DNA of 64,000 bases from Charina bottae (GCA_023362775.1 JALMGJ010000020.1:5146001-5210000); one strand, 5' to 3'; shown: positions 9,973-21,779, counted from the first letter of the stretch. Notes: generated by a model from the sequence alone, not told the origin. A program made the numbers and translations.

Positions 9973-10231
9973 CAGAGCTTTCCAAACTTTTCATGTTGGT
10001 GACACACTTTTTAGACATGCATCATTTCGCGACACACTCTTACAGCAGGGCACAAGGCAGGCACTAGGACCTGCGCAGAATCACAGCAGGTTTGGAGGCA
10101 GCCAGGCACAAGGCAGGCACTAGGACCTGCGTGGAATCCTGGCAGGGCTTGGAGGCAGCAGCAGCCGTGACACACCCAGACACTGCAGCCGACACACTAA
10201 CGTGTCCCGACACACAGTTTGGAAAGCTCTG
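9973..10231 (+). mobile_element. hAT MITE, family M, copy 1 (259 bp)
   Basis: Perfect 8-bp TSD ggctagag (9965-9972 and 10232-10239). Terminal inverted repeats are cagagctttccaaac and, at the right end, gtttggaaagctctg. The interior has GACACAC-rich inverted segments and a duplicated gcacaaggcaggcactagga block. No coding capacity. Copies 2 and 3 (21546, 61148) lie in the opposite orientation. Confidence 0.92.
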
Positions 10232-10239
10232 GGCTAGAG

Positions 10240-11088
10240 TCTCAGAGGGGCAGGGGTGCTGCCTGCAGCAACTTTGGACAGCCCAATTTGCTGGGCAGAG
10301 CCTAGCATGCATGTCACTTGTTCATACAGCAACACTTTGGCTGGGCAGCCCCTAGCCCCTCACTGCCTCACGGCACCAACTATGCTCCTGATGTAGTTCC
10401 TTGTTGGTACAAGGACACTTTGGCTGGGAGAAGAGGAAAAACTCTTTTTTTTTAACCTGAAACAGCTACTTTCAATGTATGTTGCCTTTGCCATGGACTG
10501 GGGATGAGATGCAGGTGATGTTATGAAGACAAAACATGCAGAAACAATTAATGAGACGTCCTCATGCTGTGAGTAGCAGTACATGAGGAAGGGCCATTAG
10601 AGAAAAACAGGTTTTTGGCAGCCAATCAGAGTTTGCTTATCTTTGATATTTAAGTGTGTATCTCCAGTCCCAGGGTGGACACCAGCATTCCAAATCAGCA
10701 AAAGATAATACCTTGAGCCCGGTTGGTGCCCTGGTATTAGTCACCCCTTGACTGCTAACACCACCCTCGGCCCTGTTAATCTGTCAGGGAAGTCATTTCT
10801 CTTCCACCAGGTGTTTACTCATTACTTAGTGTTAGAGATGGCTTCCTAATTATGATTATCTTGTTTACTATTGCACTATAATTTCAATGGCAGTGAATTT
10901 TAGTATGCTGTCAAAGAATTGAGGTGCATTTGTGAGATACTATAAAGCTGATCAATGGTTATAAAAGAAGTGTACATAGACTATCCATGTAATATTAAGG
11001 TAGCGGCAATAAAGGAAGTTGGCAAAACAGAATGGGATGGGTTATGACATGGCAGGCAGACTTTGGGAACCTTCATTTTACTGATAAC
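10240..11088. other. Intronic spacer
   Basis: No recognisable exon or complete repeat. Unique-looking intron. Confidence 0.5.
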
Positions 11089-11093
11089 CTAAT

Positions 11094-11366
11094 TGTAATG
11101 GAATGTGAGAATGACCCTGGAAGATGGGGGGGAGGAGAGATGCTGCCCAGGGAATGATTTGATAAAAGAGGGAGGAGCCCGCAACTGGGTAACGGGTAAA
11201 GAAAGGAACTAAGAAAGGACCCACCCTAAGTGGTTAGGTGGTAAATAGGGAGGGCGGGAGATTTGTACTTTCAGACTTGCAAGATTCTGTTAATGTAGCC
11301 TAACAATAAAGTAGAGGTAGCTCATCTGGTCGTGTTTCCTGTCTGGTTTACCTGGGAGGGCTGGCA
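11094..11366 (+). mobile_element. Solo LTR, family A (273 bp)
   Basis: TGTAATGG...GCTGGCA with a perfect 5-bp TSD ctaat (11089-11093 and 11367-11371). A polyadenylation signal aataaa lies near 11310. It aligns with 4146-4390 and has the better-preserved TSD of the two. No internal retroelement genes are adjacent. Confidence 0.85.
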
Positions 11367-11371
11367 CTAAT

Positions 11372-11874
11372 TGGCTTGTATACCTGTCTTAGAGCTAGAT
11401 ATTTGCTGCTGGTGGTCAATAACAGATTAAGTTTTGCTCTACTTGCCTTGCTCACAGCAACTCTGTACCTTGTGTCAGGATCAACCACGCTGTCCAGCAC
11501 GAGTATACTGTGTGTAAGACAGAAATCCAGAGTGTAAAAAGACAGCGAGAGATTGTAAGTGATCTGATCAAAAGAACATTTTAAAAAATCCCCAGAGAGC
11601 AAATCCAATACATATTTACTCAGAAATAAGACTCACCGTGTCCAATTATATTTATTCCCCAGAAAGTATTTCAGAATTGTATTCTAAAACTTCCCTTAAA
11701 GAGGGAATGGTATAATACATAAAATATTAACAAGATCTCTGTTGCTCTAATTGCATGTCTAGTTGATGAAATTCTCTAGCAGGATGGAAGAATAATACCT
11801 TTCTTCTAATGATGTTTGATAGCAACTGGTATTTAAAATATTATTTAACCAATCAAATCATTGAAAGCCCTATC
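11372..11874. other. Intronic spacer
   Basis: A 23-base block (atatttgctgctggtggtca and on) near 11399 recurs near 13017 inside the candidate hAT below, suggesting another fragment of that repeat. Nothing else seen. Confidence 0.4.
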
Positions 11875-11882
11875 CTCTGTGA

Positions 11883-13244
11883 CAGGGGTTCTCGAACTAT
11901 GGGTTGAACCTCCTGGGTTATTGTGGGCAAATTTAAGGGGAGAGTCACACTCATTCCCACTCTACCTGGACAAGCCGCTGTCCAGCCGTGTATTTGCAAA
12001 TTAGGTTTGCACACCCAAAGAGGAATCATTGTTGGAACTTGCATTACTAAGGGTGACCACAACATTTATCGTCTCTACCTTCCCAACTCCAGAGGCACAT
12101 TCAACTCTTTGCTGCCCACCTGCCAGCAGCACTTGCTGACAGTCCAGCATACCGCCCATCTTTCCTCACTCTGCACCCACCAACAGCTGTGGGGGGCGGG
12201 GGAGGACAGCCGAGTGGGCAAGGTGAAGTCCATATCTTTTGGGTCTTCCTTATGGAGCAGGCAGGGGCATGAAGCAGCAGTAGCAGCATCTCCAGCATAT
12301 TTGGCCAGCAGGAGAATGTGTCTCTCGCTGCAAATGAGGTAGTATGTAACCCTGCCAAGGCAGTAGGAAGAAAGATGTTCTCCTGGTGCAGCCTCTACCA
12401 GTTGCAGTTTGCTGTTGGAGCCCTGGGCTCCAAGACAAAAAAGTTGAAGCTTTTCTTTTGGGAAAGCTCTTTCTTGCTCCTTTCCCAGGAGCTATGCCTG
12501 GATGTGTGTGTGTGTGAGAGAGAGGGAGAGAGAGAGAGAAAGAAAGAAAGCATAGCATTGATCTGTCTACTTCCTGGTGCTAAGTTAAGGCCCCTTGTTA
12601 GCATCCAAATTGTTTTCCCCAGACTTGTCACTATCCTATCTGCAACAGTTCTGTGAGGTGAATGACTGTACTACTGGGGGGCCCCAAGGAACCTTGTGAC
12701 TGTGCTGGAATTTGCCAGTCCCCCATCACTGCCACTGGTTGAAAGAATCTAGGGATGCCCACAACTCTTACTGCCCAGGCTCTGCGCCAGAAGTTGCCTG
12801 GGTAGACCTTTCCTGTGCCAGGGAGGGCTCCACACTATTTCCGCTAGCCTACTAATGCATCTGCAACAGATTCACCAAGCCTTCTATCTTGGGGTCAGGC
12901 CCTAGGCCTGGTTCTGATGTGGGCAGGTTCTCCTGCTTGAGGGTGACTGCCACACAACAGAGAAGGTTGTCCTGCTGTTCTTGACTCCGCCAAAGGTAGG
13001 TCTCCAAAAGCGGGGATATTTGCTGCTGGTGGTCAATAACGTCTGGACACAGGTAGGCCTCCAAAAGCAGGGAACAGAAGGAAACTAGCTGCTCCATACC
13101 AAATAATGAATGAATTTGTGTGAAACCTGTCCCCCTCCCCACCCCAAGAAATAAATATGTCAGACCACAGGGCTCTGTCAGAGTATGATCTAACAATTTC
13201 ATTCATGGGGAGGGGGGTTCACAAAATTTATTTTATAGCCCCTG
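11883..13244. mobile_element. Candidate decayed non-autonomous hAT
   Basis: The left end caggggttctcgaac is a typical hAT terminus and the right end ...tagcccctg is its short inverted match. Flanking 8-mers ctctgtga (11875-11882) and ctctatta (13245-13252) agree at 6 of 8 positions. The interior has no transposase and includes a GT/GA microsatellite near 12507-12552. The termini match only over about 6 bp, so this is tentative. Confidence 0.42.
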
Positions 13245-13252
13245 CTCTATTA

Positions 13253-13825
13253 CATTGCCTAGCATCTTTAAAAGTAAATCTGGGGGCATATTTAATACTG
13301 GGTAATTGAGCAATTTAACTCTGCCCTGAGTAAAAATTTCTTACCTATTCATTTTGGAACAAAGTTCTCTAGATCTGGTTGCACATGAGTGCTGTGTGCA
13401 TTATTCATGCATGTTATATTTGTACTTGAAATTATGCTGCAGATGTCCCCTTGAAGCGATACCAAAGTGCAAAGTAATGCCACCTATACTTATGTGAGCA
13501 ATACAAAATGATTTATTAAAAACATACTTCTACCATTGATTTGGAGCCCTGCTTTGTGTCCTCCCATCATCTGAAGTACATGGGTGACAATGTGAATCAC
13601 AGCCTTCTCTGAAATGGCATTTCCTCCTTGCTTTTAAGTGTGAAGCAAATATCAACTTCCATAGTTGACTTTATGAGTGGTTTACTATTGCTAGACTTTT
13701 ATAAATTCCACCTACTTTTAATGATGACTAAATAAATGATTCTGGTATGTTGTATAAAATCCTTTGGAAATTGGTGAGTTGGAAATACTTTAGTATACAA
13801 TCAAATCTGTGTTTGTCTTTTGCAG
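13253..13825. other. 3' part of the intron upstream of the exon
   Basis: No repeat boundary identified. It ends in a T-rich polypyrimidine stretch and the acceptor AG at 13824-13825. Confidence 0.55.
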
Positions 13826-14012
13826 TCTATCAGAGAAGTCACAGGCTATGTCTTGGTAGCTCTGAATCAATTTGAGTATCTTCCTCTGGAGAATCTGCGG
13901 ATCATCCGTGGAACAAAATTGTATGAGGATCGTTCTGCATTGGCCGTCTTCCTCAACTACAAAAAAGATGGGAGCTTTGGACTCAGGCGGCTTGGGCTGA
14001 AGAACTTGACTG
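13826..14012 (+). CDS. ERBB4: ERBB4-like receptor tyrosine kinase, exon 3
   Basis: A 187-bp exon with an acceptor (tgtcttttgcag) ending at 13825 and a donor (gtaagg) at 14013, open in one frame. It starts in phase 0 ([16 protein letters not shown]) and ends after the first base of a codon (LGLKNLT plus G). It encodes part of the first receptor L domain (ligand-binding leucine-rich repeat) of an ERBB receptor, a membrane tyrosine kinase for neuregulins. [13 protein letters not shown] and FLNY are hallmark segments, and the wording is closer to ERBB4 than to EGFR, ERBB2 or ERBB3. The 187-bp length and phase fit ERBB4 exon 3 as I recall it. Against remembered human ERBB4 I count about eight substitutions in 62 residues, including E, S and RR at normally R, Y and QE positions. 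The rest of the gene lies outside the window; long repeat-filled introns fit this locus. Confidence 0.88.
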
Positions 14013-15435
14013 GTAAGGAAAAACACAAAGATTATGAGAGAATTGCTTGATCCTGTTGGCTGGTAGTTGCAGATCCTGGAAATAAGTACTGCAGTACTTT
14101 GGTCTACAAAGCAAAACAAAAGAGAACAGGACAAACAAACAAGCAAAAGCATCAGTTGCTCTCCTTTTGTGGCAAGCATCTGTTTCTCCAGTAACAATCC
14201 TGGCAGATTGTAATTTGACTGGTGTCATTCGACTGTCTGTCCTATATGTAAATCATTTTATCAGTAGTGAGGAACCCATGCCACTCTAGAAATTGCCTCA
14301 CTATGTCTCTAAGCATCTGGGATCATGGGCTATGAATCAGGACTCCTGAAAATGGTAGTTTAATAACTGGAGGTTATCAGTTTCCCTTCCCCACACTTGT
14401 TACTTTATTTATTACTGATATTGGAGGAAACAACACAGCTGTGAGCAGTTGCAATATCAGTCATGTGTTACATGCTTGGCTTACCTGTATTGACACAGCA
14501 ATGCCATGAAGCCTCTTATCTAGATCTGTTCTAGATAAACGGTCAATATTCTGGCTCACTTGGAAACAGATGCCATTAAAGGCACGGAATTTAAATGGAA
14601 CTGATTGTGTGTAGGACCAGATTGTCAGATGTCTGAAGTAATCAGTTACCATAGACATACACTTCTGTGTGGTATCCAGTTTAGTACTTGTGCACAGCTG
14701 CTGTTATCTGCTTATTTGACAGATGGGCTTTAAGGCAAATGACAACTTTCAAAAGATAAATATCTTGCATGAGTAACAGGTATCAGGATTAGCTTTCCAA
14801 CTACAATGAGATTATCATTATCACTCTTTTTGTACTACTGGGATACTTTATGAAAGCTACCACCCAATTCAGTTTGGAAGACACAAACTAGCAGGGGTGC
14901 TTTCTCCTCCTCACTTAGGAACAGTAGCAGGTACTTCAGTGCTGGGGTGGAAGAAGGCACATAGAATAGGGCATTAGATTATGTGAAGAAATGTTCTGCA
15001 CTTTGGACCCCTTGGCAAGCTCATCTCTGCAAATTACACTTGTAAGAAGCACAGTAACTCTGTGACAGACAGTATAGGTTACATTGAAAGGCATGGAACC
15101 ATTTTTAAAATGCAACCCCCAAGGCCATAATTTGACATGAGTGGAGATGGGCACGCCCACCCACATCTGACCAATGTGCCTTTCTGTTATACCTTGAGGT
15201 TCTTAGGCTTTAAATGGCACTCCGGGGAGTTGCTAGTTAGCTGGGTGACCCAGCTTTACCATTGAAACTAAAATTATCCTAAAACAACTCTGTTAATTGT
15301 AAGTGCAATCACATGCTGATTCAGCAGAGCAGGAGAACTTTTAAATATATGAGGGTGGGTAAGAGGTAGGGAATGTTTGACTTAGCTAGAAAAGGTTCAG
15401 AAAGAGGAACTACAAGTAAACTAAAGCTCTGTATT
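14013..15435. other. 5' part of the intron downstream of the exon
   Basis: Begins with the donor gtaagg. No further exon is recognisable; exon 4 of an ERBB gene should encode a G-G-V-Y-hydrophobic pattern, which I did not see anywhere in the window. No repeat boundary identified. Confidence 0.55.
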
Positions 15436-16375
15436 CTGTCTATCTGTTCAGTCGTGTCCGACTCTCCGTCACTTTGTGGATGCTTTCCATGCCTTTCTAT
15501 CTCTTACAGCTTCCTTTAGTTCCATCAAAGTCATTCCAGTGTCCCTTCTGATGGTGTCAAGCCAGTGAGTCCTAGGGCAGCCCCGTCTTCTTTTACCACT
15601 GATCAGTCCCAGCATAATTGTCTTTTTAAGTGAGTTGGCTCACATAACATGACTGAAGTATGACAGTTTTTGTTTGGTGATCTTGGCTTCCAGGGATATT
15701 TTTGGTTTGACTCTGTCTAGGACTTCCTTGTTGGTAATCTTTGCTGTCCATGAGATGCATAGTAATTGTCTCCAGCACAATTCAAATGCATCTATCTTTC
15801 TCCTGTCTGCCTTCCTCAAAGTCCAAGTTTCACAACCAAACGTAGCTATTGGAAATATGATCGTATTAACTAGTCTGCATTTGATTGGGAGGCCGATATC
15901 TTTATTCTTCCAGATGTTATATATGCTGGTCATTGCTGTTCTTCCAAGTGCTATACGTCTTCTAATCTCTGGGCTGCAGTCACCCTTTTGATCAATTTTA
16001 GAGCCAAGGAAGTTAAACTCCTTCACTGCTTCAATTACCTCGTTGTTGATCTTAACACTGACTTGCACATTCTCTGCTGTTGTCATTATCTTTGGGGGGT
16101 TTTTTTGGTGTTAAGGCTCAATCCAAGTTTTTCACTTTCATCTTTGACTATTAGGATTAGCCGTTCTAGATCTTTTTTTACTTTCCGCCAGCAGTGTTGT
16201 ATCATCTGCATAACGAAGGTTGCTGATGTTCCTAACACCAATTTTTACCCCAATAGTAGATTCTTCCAGATGTGCCTTTCTCATAACCACTTCTGTGTAC
16301 ATGTTGAATAATGAAGGTGATAGAATACAACCCTGATGAGTGCCTTTTCCAATTTTGAACCATTCTGTGTCTCCA

Positions 16376-17240
16376 TGTCAGATATTAAAAATTAGTGTTC
16401 CTCAAAGAATAATTAAATCCCAATAGAAGGATGAGGAAATCATTCTTCCTAAAATAGCTGCCAAAAATTCTGAAACGGAGAAGAGCGATGCATGTGGGTG
16501 ATGGAGATGCATGTGGGTGATGGTGAATCCAGAGGGAGATGACCCATTGGCGCCAACCTCCAACACATACGTGCCTGAGCACCAAGGGATATTTGCATGA
16601 CAAGGGTCTGGGAAGGAAGGGGGAGAAATAAGCAAACTCCTCTTTCTGTGTCAGCTTCAGGTAACTTAAGAAACAATCAATGGGTAATCAAAGCAAAACC
16701 AGCCTGTCAGTTGTGTCTCCTATCAAGAGGAACTAAGATACATTGAGTTCAAAGGAGATTCGGTGTCAGCTTCAAAACAAGACTAGTATGTCAGTTACTT
16801 AAAAGAAAGGCTTGTTAAAACGAGACTATTGCCTCCTATTGACACAAACTAAGCTACATTGAACTTTAAGGGACCTTCAAAGCCATTATGACTATGTTAA
16901 TGACTAAAACTAATCACTTCTATCAGGAAGCGTCTCACACAAGAAAGAGTAAAGATATCACCCAGAGGGGCCGTGGTATTGTAAAATGGTCAGGAACTGA
17001 GAACTGTCAGTCTGACACTTTGCAAACTTGTGTAAATATGTAAACTAAATATGTAAACTGACTTTTCTTTGAACTACATGTATAAAAGAAATGAATGAAC
17101 CTTGCTCATTGCTCTCTCTATACCAGTCAAATTTGTGACGGTATGGCAGAAGCCTCTTTTGCAAAAGACCAATAAACATTTAGAGCTGTTATTTGTTAGT
17201 TCAGTATTTTATTTTGTGGGAAAAGGAGCCAAATCTCACA
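16376..17240 (+). mobile_element. Solo LTR inserted in the RTE LINE (865 bp)
   Basis: TGTCAGATATT...AAATCTCACA with 4-bp TSD tcca (16372-16375 and 17241-17244). Removing it rejoins the RTE reading (YG | DTEWFKIGK-like), which confirms the boundaries. A TATA box (tgtataaaag) lies at about 17079 and the polyadenylation signal aataaa at about 17171, in the order expected for U3-R-U5. The length, the 4-bp TSD and the promoter layout favour an endogenous retrovirus LTR. No viral coding sequence remains here. Confidence 0.85.
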
Positions 17241-17821
17241 TCCATATGCTGTCTTTACAGTTGCTTCTTTTTGTCAAAGTACAGAGATCGTATCAGTTGG
17301 ATGAGGTGTAATGATATTCCCATTTCTTTCAAGCAGTTCCAGAGCTTGTCATGATCAACACAGTCAAAAGCATTTGTATAGTCAATGAAGCACATGTAGA
17401 GGTCTTTTTAGAATTCCCTTGCCTTTTCCATCATCCATCGAAGGTTGGCGATGTGATCACGTGTTCCTCTTCCTTTTCGTAATCCATCTTGTACATCTGG
17501 TAACTCTCTTTCGATGGTTGAGTTCATACGTTGTTGGATGATCTTCAAGACAATTTTACTCGCATGTGGTATTAAGGCGATTTGAACAGACTTTTGTTTC
17601 ACCTTTTTTCGGTATTGGAATAAATACTGACCTTTTCCACTCTTTTGGCCATTGACCAGTCTTCCATACACTTTGACATAATGCTGTCACTGCTTTTGTT
17701 GGCAGTGGTCTCAGTAGCTCTGCTGGTATTCCATCAACTCCAGGGGCTTTGTGGTTTGACATCTGATTGAGTGCCCATTCTACTTCAGCTCTTACAGTTC
17801 TTCTTCTCCTGTGCCTTGGTT

Positions 17822-17893
17822 TTGATTTTATTTATTTAATTTTATTTTTTATTTATTTAATTTATCCCCGCCCATCTCCCCAAATAGGGGACT
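17822..17893 (-). mobile_element. LINE/SINE 3' tail inserted in the RTE
   Basis: AT-rich tail plus gcccatctccccaaatagggg and ggactctg, the same hairpin-type 3' end as at 63388-63452. It interrupts the RTE between its linker and RT. A TSD could not be fixed. Confidence 0.5.
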
Positions 17894-18479
17894 CTGTATT
17901 TTTGTTTGTGTAAAGTTGCTCTGTATATTCCCACCACCTTTCTCTGATTGCTTGTTGGTCGTGTAATTCCTGTCCATCATGTCCACTGACTGTTGCCTTT
18001 CTTGCCATAAAAGGAGCTCTGACCTTCTTCACATAAGCAAAACACTCTCTTGTATGTCCTTTCTGGGCTGCTTCCTCCAGTTTCCTGCATTGCTCAGCCC
18101 AAAATTCTTCTTTGTCTATCCTCGCTTCTCTCTGAAATTTTGCATTTAATGCTAAAGCAGCCCTCCCTATAAGAAAAGACTTTAGTGGTTAGGGTTCTTT
18201 AGCGTGGTCCAAAGGAGAGTAAGGGGGAATGATAGATGAATGCAAAATCATACTAGGCATGGATAAATGAATAGGGGGAGGTTTTTCTCCCTCTTTCATA
18301 GTGTTGGAACTCAGAGTCCTCCATCAAACTAACTGTAGGAAGATCCAGGACCAACGGAAGGAAATACTTTTTATACAGTGCTTACCAGCAGTTATGGTAA
18401 TGGCATCCAACTTGGATGCTTTTAAAAGAGAATAGGACAGGTTCATGGACAATCTAGCTACTAATATTAATGGCTGTTT

Positions 18480-18660
18480 TACTACCTCCTGAATCACAGG
18501 CTGCCTGCTTTAGACACTGGTTGCTGGGAAGCAATATTATGCTCCACTCTAGGCTTGTGAGCAGCCCAAATGGATCCAGTTGGCCACTGTGTAACACAGA
18601 ACATTGAACTGGATGGACCTATGGTCTGATCCAGAAGGGATCTTTTTATGTCCTTGTGAC
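18480..18660 (+). mobile_element. CR1-type LINE 3' end
   Basis: actggatggacctatggtct followed by gatccagaagggatcttttt matches the common 3' end of CR1-like LINEs (the 'GGTCTGATCCAG' block). Only the 3' end is recognisable; the upstream limit is uncertain, and some sequence from 18180 may belong. Confidence 0.6.
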
Positions 18661-19250
18661 TTGAATCAATGGTCACCATAGTTTTGGAGGAAATAATTAA
18701 GGCTATACTGTAAATTAGGAACTCACCCTGCATCAATCACTATTAGAAGAAACAAAACAAAACATGATATCGTACGGAATTCATCACACTCTTGAACAGC
18801 CTATTTTCAACTAACTAATAGCAAAATAACATGATGTCATTGTGCAGTGAGACCATTCTGGAAGCTGAAATTTCCTTTTGATAGTTTTTAACAATATTGG
18901 GACTACCTGGATCTAACTGTTGAATGATTTGAGAGGAATTTTGTTTGGCTGTTGTCACTTTGGTTAAATTGTCTTATAGTTAAATTGTCGTTCTCTCTAT
19001 ACAATTCCATGTATTTCTAGGTATAGGATTGACTGCAGCTGAGTGAATAAACAGGAAAAGCTAATAGGGGTTTGGCAGTAGAGCTCAACAAAAGCAAGAC
19101 ATAAGGAAAAGAGGAGAATGACACGCAAAGCTGTGTGTTTTAAGGGATTGTGAGAGTGTAATGGTCACTTCTTGAATAGTTGCTGATTGCAAGGTGTGTG
19201 GTCCTAAGAGCTGCTGATTGCACATTATGGGAGACAGAGTCACTGTTTCC
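18661..19250. other. Intronic spacer
   Basis: Nothing recognisable. Confidence 0.5.
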
Positions 19251-19254
19251 TGCT

Positions 19255-19375
19255 GAGTAAGCAGAGGCCTATAGGAAGAATATAAATTGTGGAGTACTTG
19301 GAGCTCTCTGAGCTTGGTTGTTTGCTTGAAAATGTCTCATTACCCGACTAGGTAATATCATCAAGATTTTCTTTA
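19255..19375 (-). mobile_element. PLE relic with degenerate hammerhead-like core
   Basis: Read on the - strand: TTGATGA, a stem of ATTACC with GGTAAT (positions 351-356 and 339-344 of the 19-kb block), then GAGAC, followed by caagcaaacaaccaagctca and gagctccaagtactcca. Better preserved squamate copies of this repeat, as I recall them, read CTGATGA...GAAAC. This fits a third PLE type in the window, separate from those at 1 bp and 50.9 kb. The two changed core bases mean it is almost certainly inactive. Confidence 0.45.
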
Positions 19376-20480
19376 AAGTAGCCATCTGGTGCCCTCTAGT
19401 GTCCAACCTTCAAAGTCTTGTTATCAGCTCAAAATATAAACAAAATAACTTTTCCCAGGAGAGAGGATCCTTTTAATTAACTTCAAAGTCTTTCTTTAAT
19501 TCAAATCCATCTGAACCCTTAATCCATTTAAAAACTTTCCAAAATCAGTACTATAATCACCCTTTTGCTATATATTACAAAATAGAAAGTTCTTACAAAA
19601 CTTTAAACATGTATTCTTTATTTCTAAATGGATTGAAGAGAAACTCATCCAGCGAATGCCAGACTTGAGGTTCTGAAGATTTTTCAATCTTGAACAAATA
19701 ATTAAAAGAAAACCTCAAAGTGATTAAAAAGATGAGGTGTGGTTGAACTTTGAGTCCATAAAAGGCTACATTAATGGCTCAGAGCACAATGGAATCCCAT
19801 GACTCCCATTGGATCGCAAGAGAGCGCAAAAACAGCTGCTGTCTATTCACAAAAAAACAGGTGTCTGGAGTATGTATGGGTAATCTCAAGTTGTCTCCTT
19901 AGTCCGGAGAGAATTTTCAGCGGTCCAGATCCAGTATCCAGCTGCCTTTTCAGCCGTAATGTATCCCACAATCCGCAGAATGTCAACTTGCCATTCCTCA
20001 CCGGAAGTGACCACCTTAATTGTCTATATTCTGATGCTTAGAAAATGTGAAATAAATCACATGAATTTCAATAGGAAGGTAAATATGATTTAATAGGTAT
20101 AATGGAGTTTTGGTGGTATGACTCCCGTGACTGGAATATAGCAACTGAAGAATACAGTTGTATGCAGTTTAATACAGTTTATTCAAAAGGAACAGAAGGA
20201 AATAGAAAAGTAAGAGGATTGCTAAAAGTGAATGAACTTGGTGATATAGTAGAGAGCATTTGGGTTAAGTGGAAAAAAATAATAAAAATAATACTGTTGT
20301 CAGAGGCTGTTATCCCCAACCAAGATGTGGTCATTCTTCCCAAAAGCAAATTGCAGGATAGATGATAGATAGATGATAGACACAGACGCAGACACAAACA
20401 CAAAAGTAGATATAAAAGCAATGAAGAGCTTTACTTCTCAGGACATCTCTTGGAAGACAAACTCAGACAAGCAGGAAATA
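19376..20480. other. Intronic spacer
   Basis: No recognisable exon, repeat end or RNA gene. A few GATA-type short repeats lie near 20360-20385. Confidence 0.45.
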
Positions 20481-21195
20481 TCTAGCTTTCCTTGTTGACA
20501 GCTTTCTCTTTCAGGCAAAGGAAGACACTGGATGTTAACCAACATGGAAGTCTTAGTGAAGAAAGTGGAAGTAACACATACACTAAGGAAAGTGGCCATG
20601 CCATACTGGAGAACTTGATTTTAAGAAAAATTAAAGCTGAGTATGATCAAACATATATCTTGGACTTCAAAACAGCAGGTTTCAATCAACTCATGGCATG
20701 AGAAACTAATAGAAAAAAATGACTAAATCTAGGCAGGAACTATTTTAAAAGGATATATTAAAAGCATAGCTGCAAACAGTTCAAATTAGAAAAAAAATGA
20801 AGCCCAACAAAAGAAGCCAGCATGGTCTTATGAAAAACTTTGCAAAGACTGAAAAACATAAAAGGATGTGGAAAGAAGGACAGGTCATCAAGGACAAGTA
20901 CAGATGGGTTGCCCAAATCTGTAGAGTTGATGTCAGGAAAGCTAAAGTTCAGAATGAGCTGAGGTTAGCAAAGGTTAAGAACAACAAAAGGATTCTTTAG
21001 ATGTGTTCAAAATAAAAGGACTGATTAACAGAGCAAAAACACAGCTACTTCCTTAACTCCTGTTTGGGTTCAGTCTTGAAAAGAGGGCATGTAGTCCAAC
21101 AGATAAGTGTGAACAGCAGGAAGAGACAAGACTGCAGCTTGAGACTGATAGAGAACATGGTCAGAGAATATTGTTTTTAATAAGTTAAATCATTA

Positions 21196-21527
21196 AGGTA
21201 AAGGTTCCCCCTGCACAGTTGTGCAGTCGTGTCTGACTCTAGGGGCCGGTGCTCATCTCCGTTTCTTAGCCGAAGAGCCAGCGTTGTCTGAAGACGCTTC
21301 CTCGGTCATGTGGCCAGCATGACACGCGCGGAATGCTGTTACCTTCCCACCAAAGTGGTACCTATTTATCTACTTGCATTTGCATGCTTTCGAATTGGTA
21401 GGTTGGCAAGAGCTGGGGCCAGTGCGGGAGCTCACTCCGTCACACAGCGCTCGGGTCTCAAACTGCTGAACTTGCGACCTTCCGATCGCCAAGCCTAGTG
21501 TCTTACCTGCTGAGCCACCACGCCCCT
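21196..21527 (-). mobile_element. Sauria-type SINE, full length
   Basis: TSD taagttaaatcatta (21181-21195) and taacttaaatcatta (21528-21542), 14 of 15 identical. Read on the - strand, the head ggggcgtggtggctcagcag gives an A box, a B-box-like region follows (partly decayed: aagttcagcagtttgagac), and the element ends with the BovB-like tail and aacctttacctt. Pol III-derived and mobilised in trans by a BovB-type RT (family knowledge). Confidence 0.88.
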
Positions 21528-21545
21528 TAACTTAAATCATTAGGG

Positions 21546-21779
21546 CAGAGCTTTCCAAACTGTGTGTCGGGACACATTAGTGTGTCGGCTGCAGTGTCTG
21601 GGTGTGTCACGGCTGCTGCTGCCTCCGAGCCCTGCCAGGATTCTGTGCAGGTCCTAGTGCCTGCCTTGTGCCCTGCTGTAAGAGTGTGTCGCGAAATGAT
21701 GCCCTGCTGTAAGAGTGTGTCGCGAAATGATGCATGTCTAAAAAGTGTGTCACCAACATGAAAAGTTTGGAAAGCTCTG
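21546..21779 (-). mobile_element. hAT MITE, family M, copy 2 (234 bp)
   Basis: TSD cattaggg (21538-21545 and 21780-21787) and cagagctttccaaac terminal inverted repeats. It carries a tandem duplication of a 31-bp unit (gccctgctgtaagagtgtgt and following, ending in aaatgat) that copy 1 lacks. It lies three bases from the end of the SINE TSD, so the two TSDs overlap. Confidence 0.92.

Larger units (their letters stand above)
15441..18158 (-). pseudogene. Decayed RTE-type LINE, 5'-truncated, split by insertions
   Basis: Read on the - strand from 18158 down. A post-endonuclease linker (18158-17900) is followed by RT fingers (SNHKAPGVDGIPAELL, then IPIPKKGETK, 17762-17560), GLRKGRGTRDHIANLRWMME (17500-17408) and the thumb/C-terminal part ending in the BovB-like tail agagtcggacacgactg near 15455. 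The catalytic YADD region should lie at about 16200 and is degraded. It is related to BovB but clearly diverged from the copies at 23.8, 39.7 and 59 kb. It is interrupted by a solo LTR (16376-17240) and a short LINE tail (17822-17893). Multiple frameshifts; the endonuclease is missing. Confidence 0.8.
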
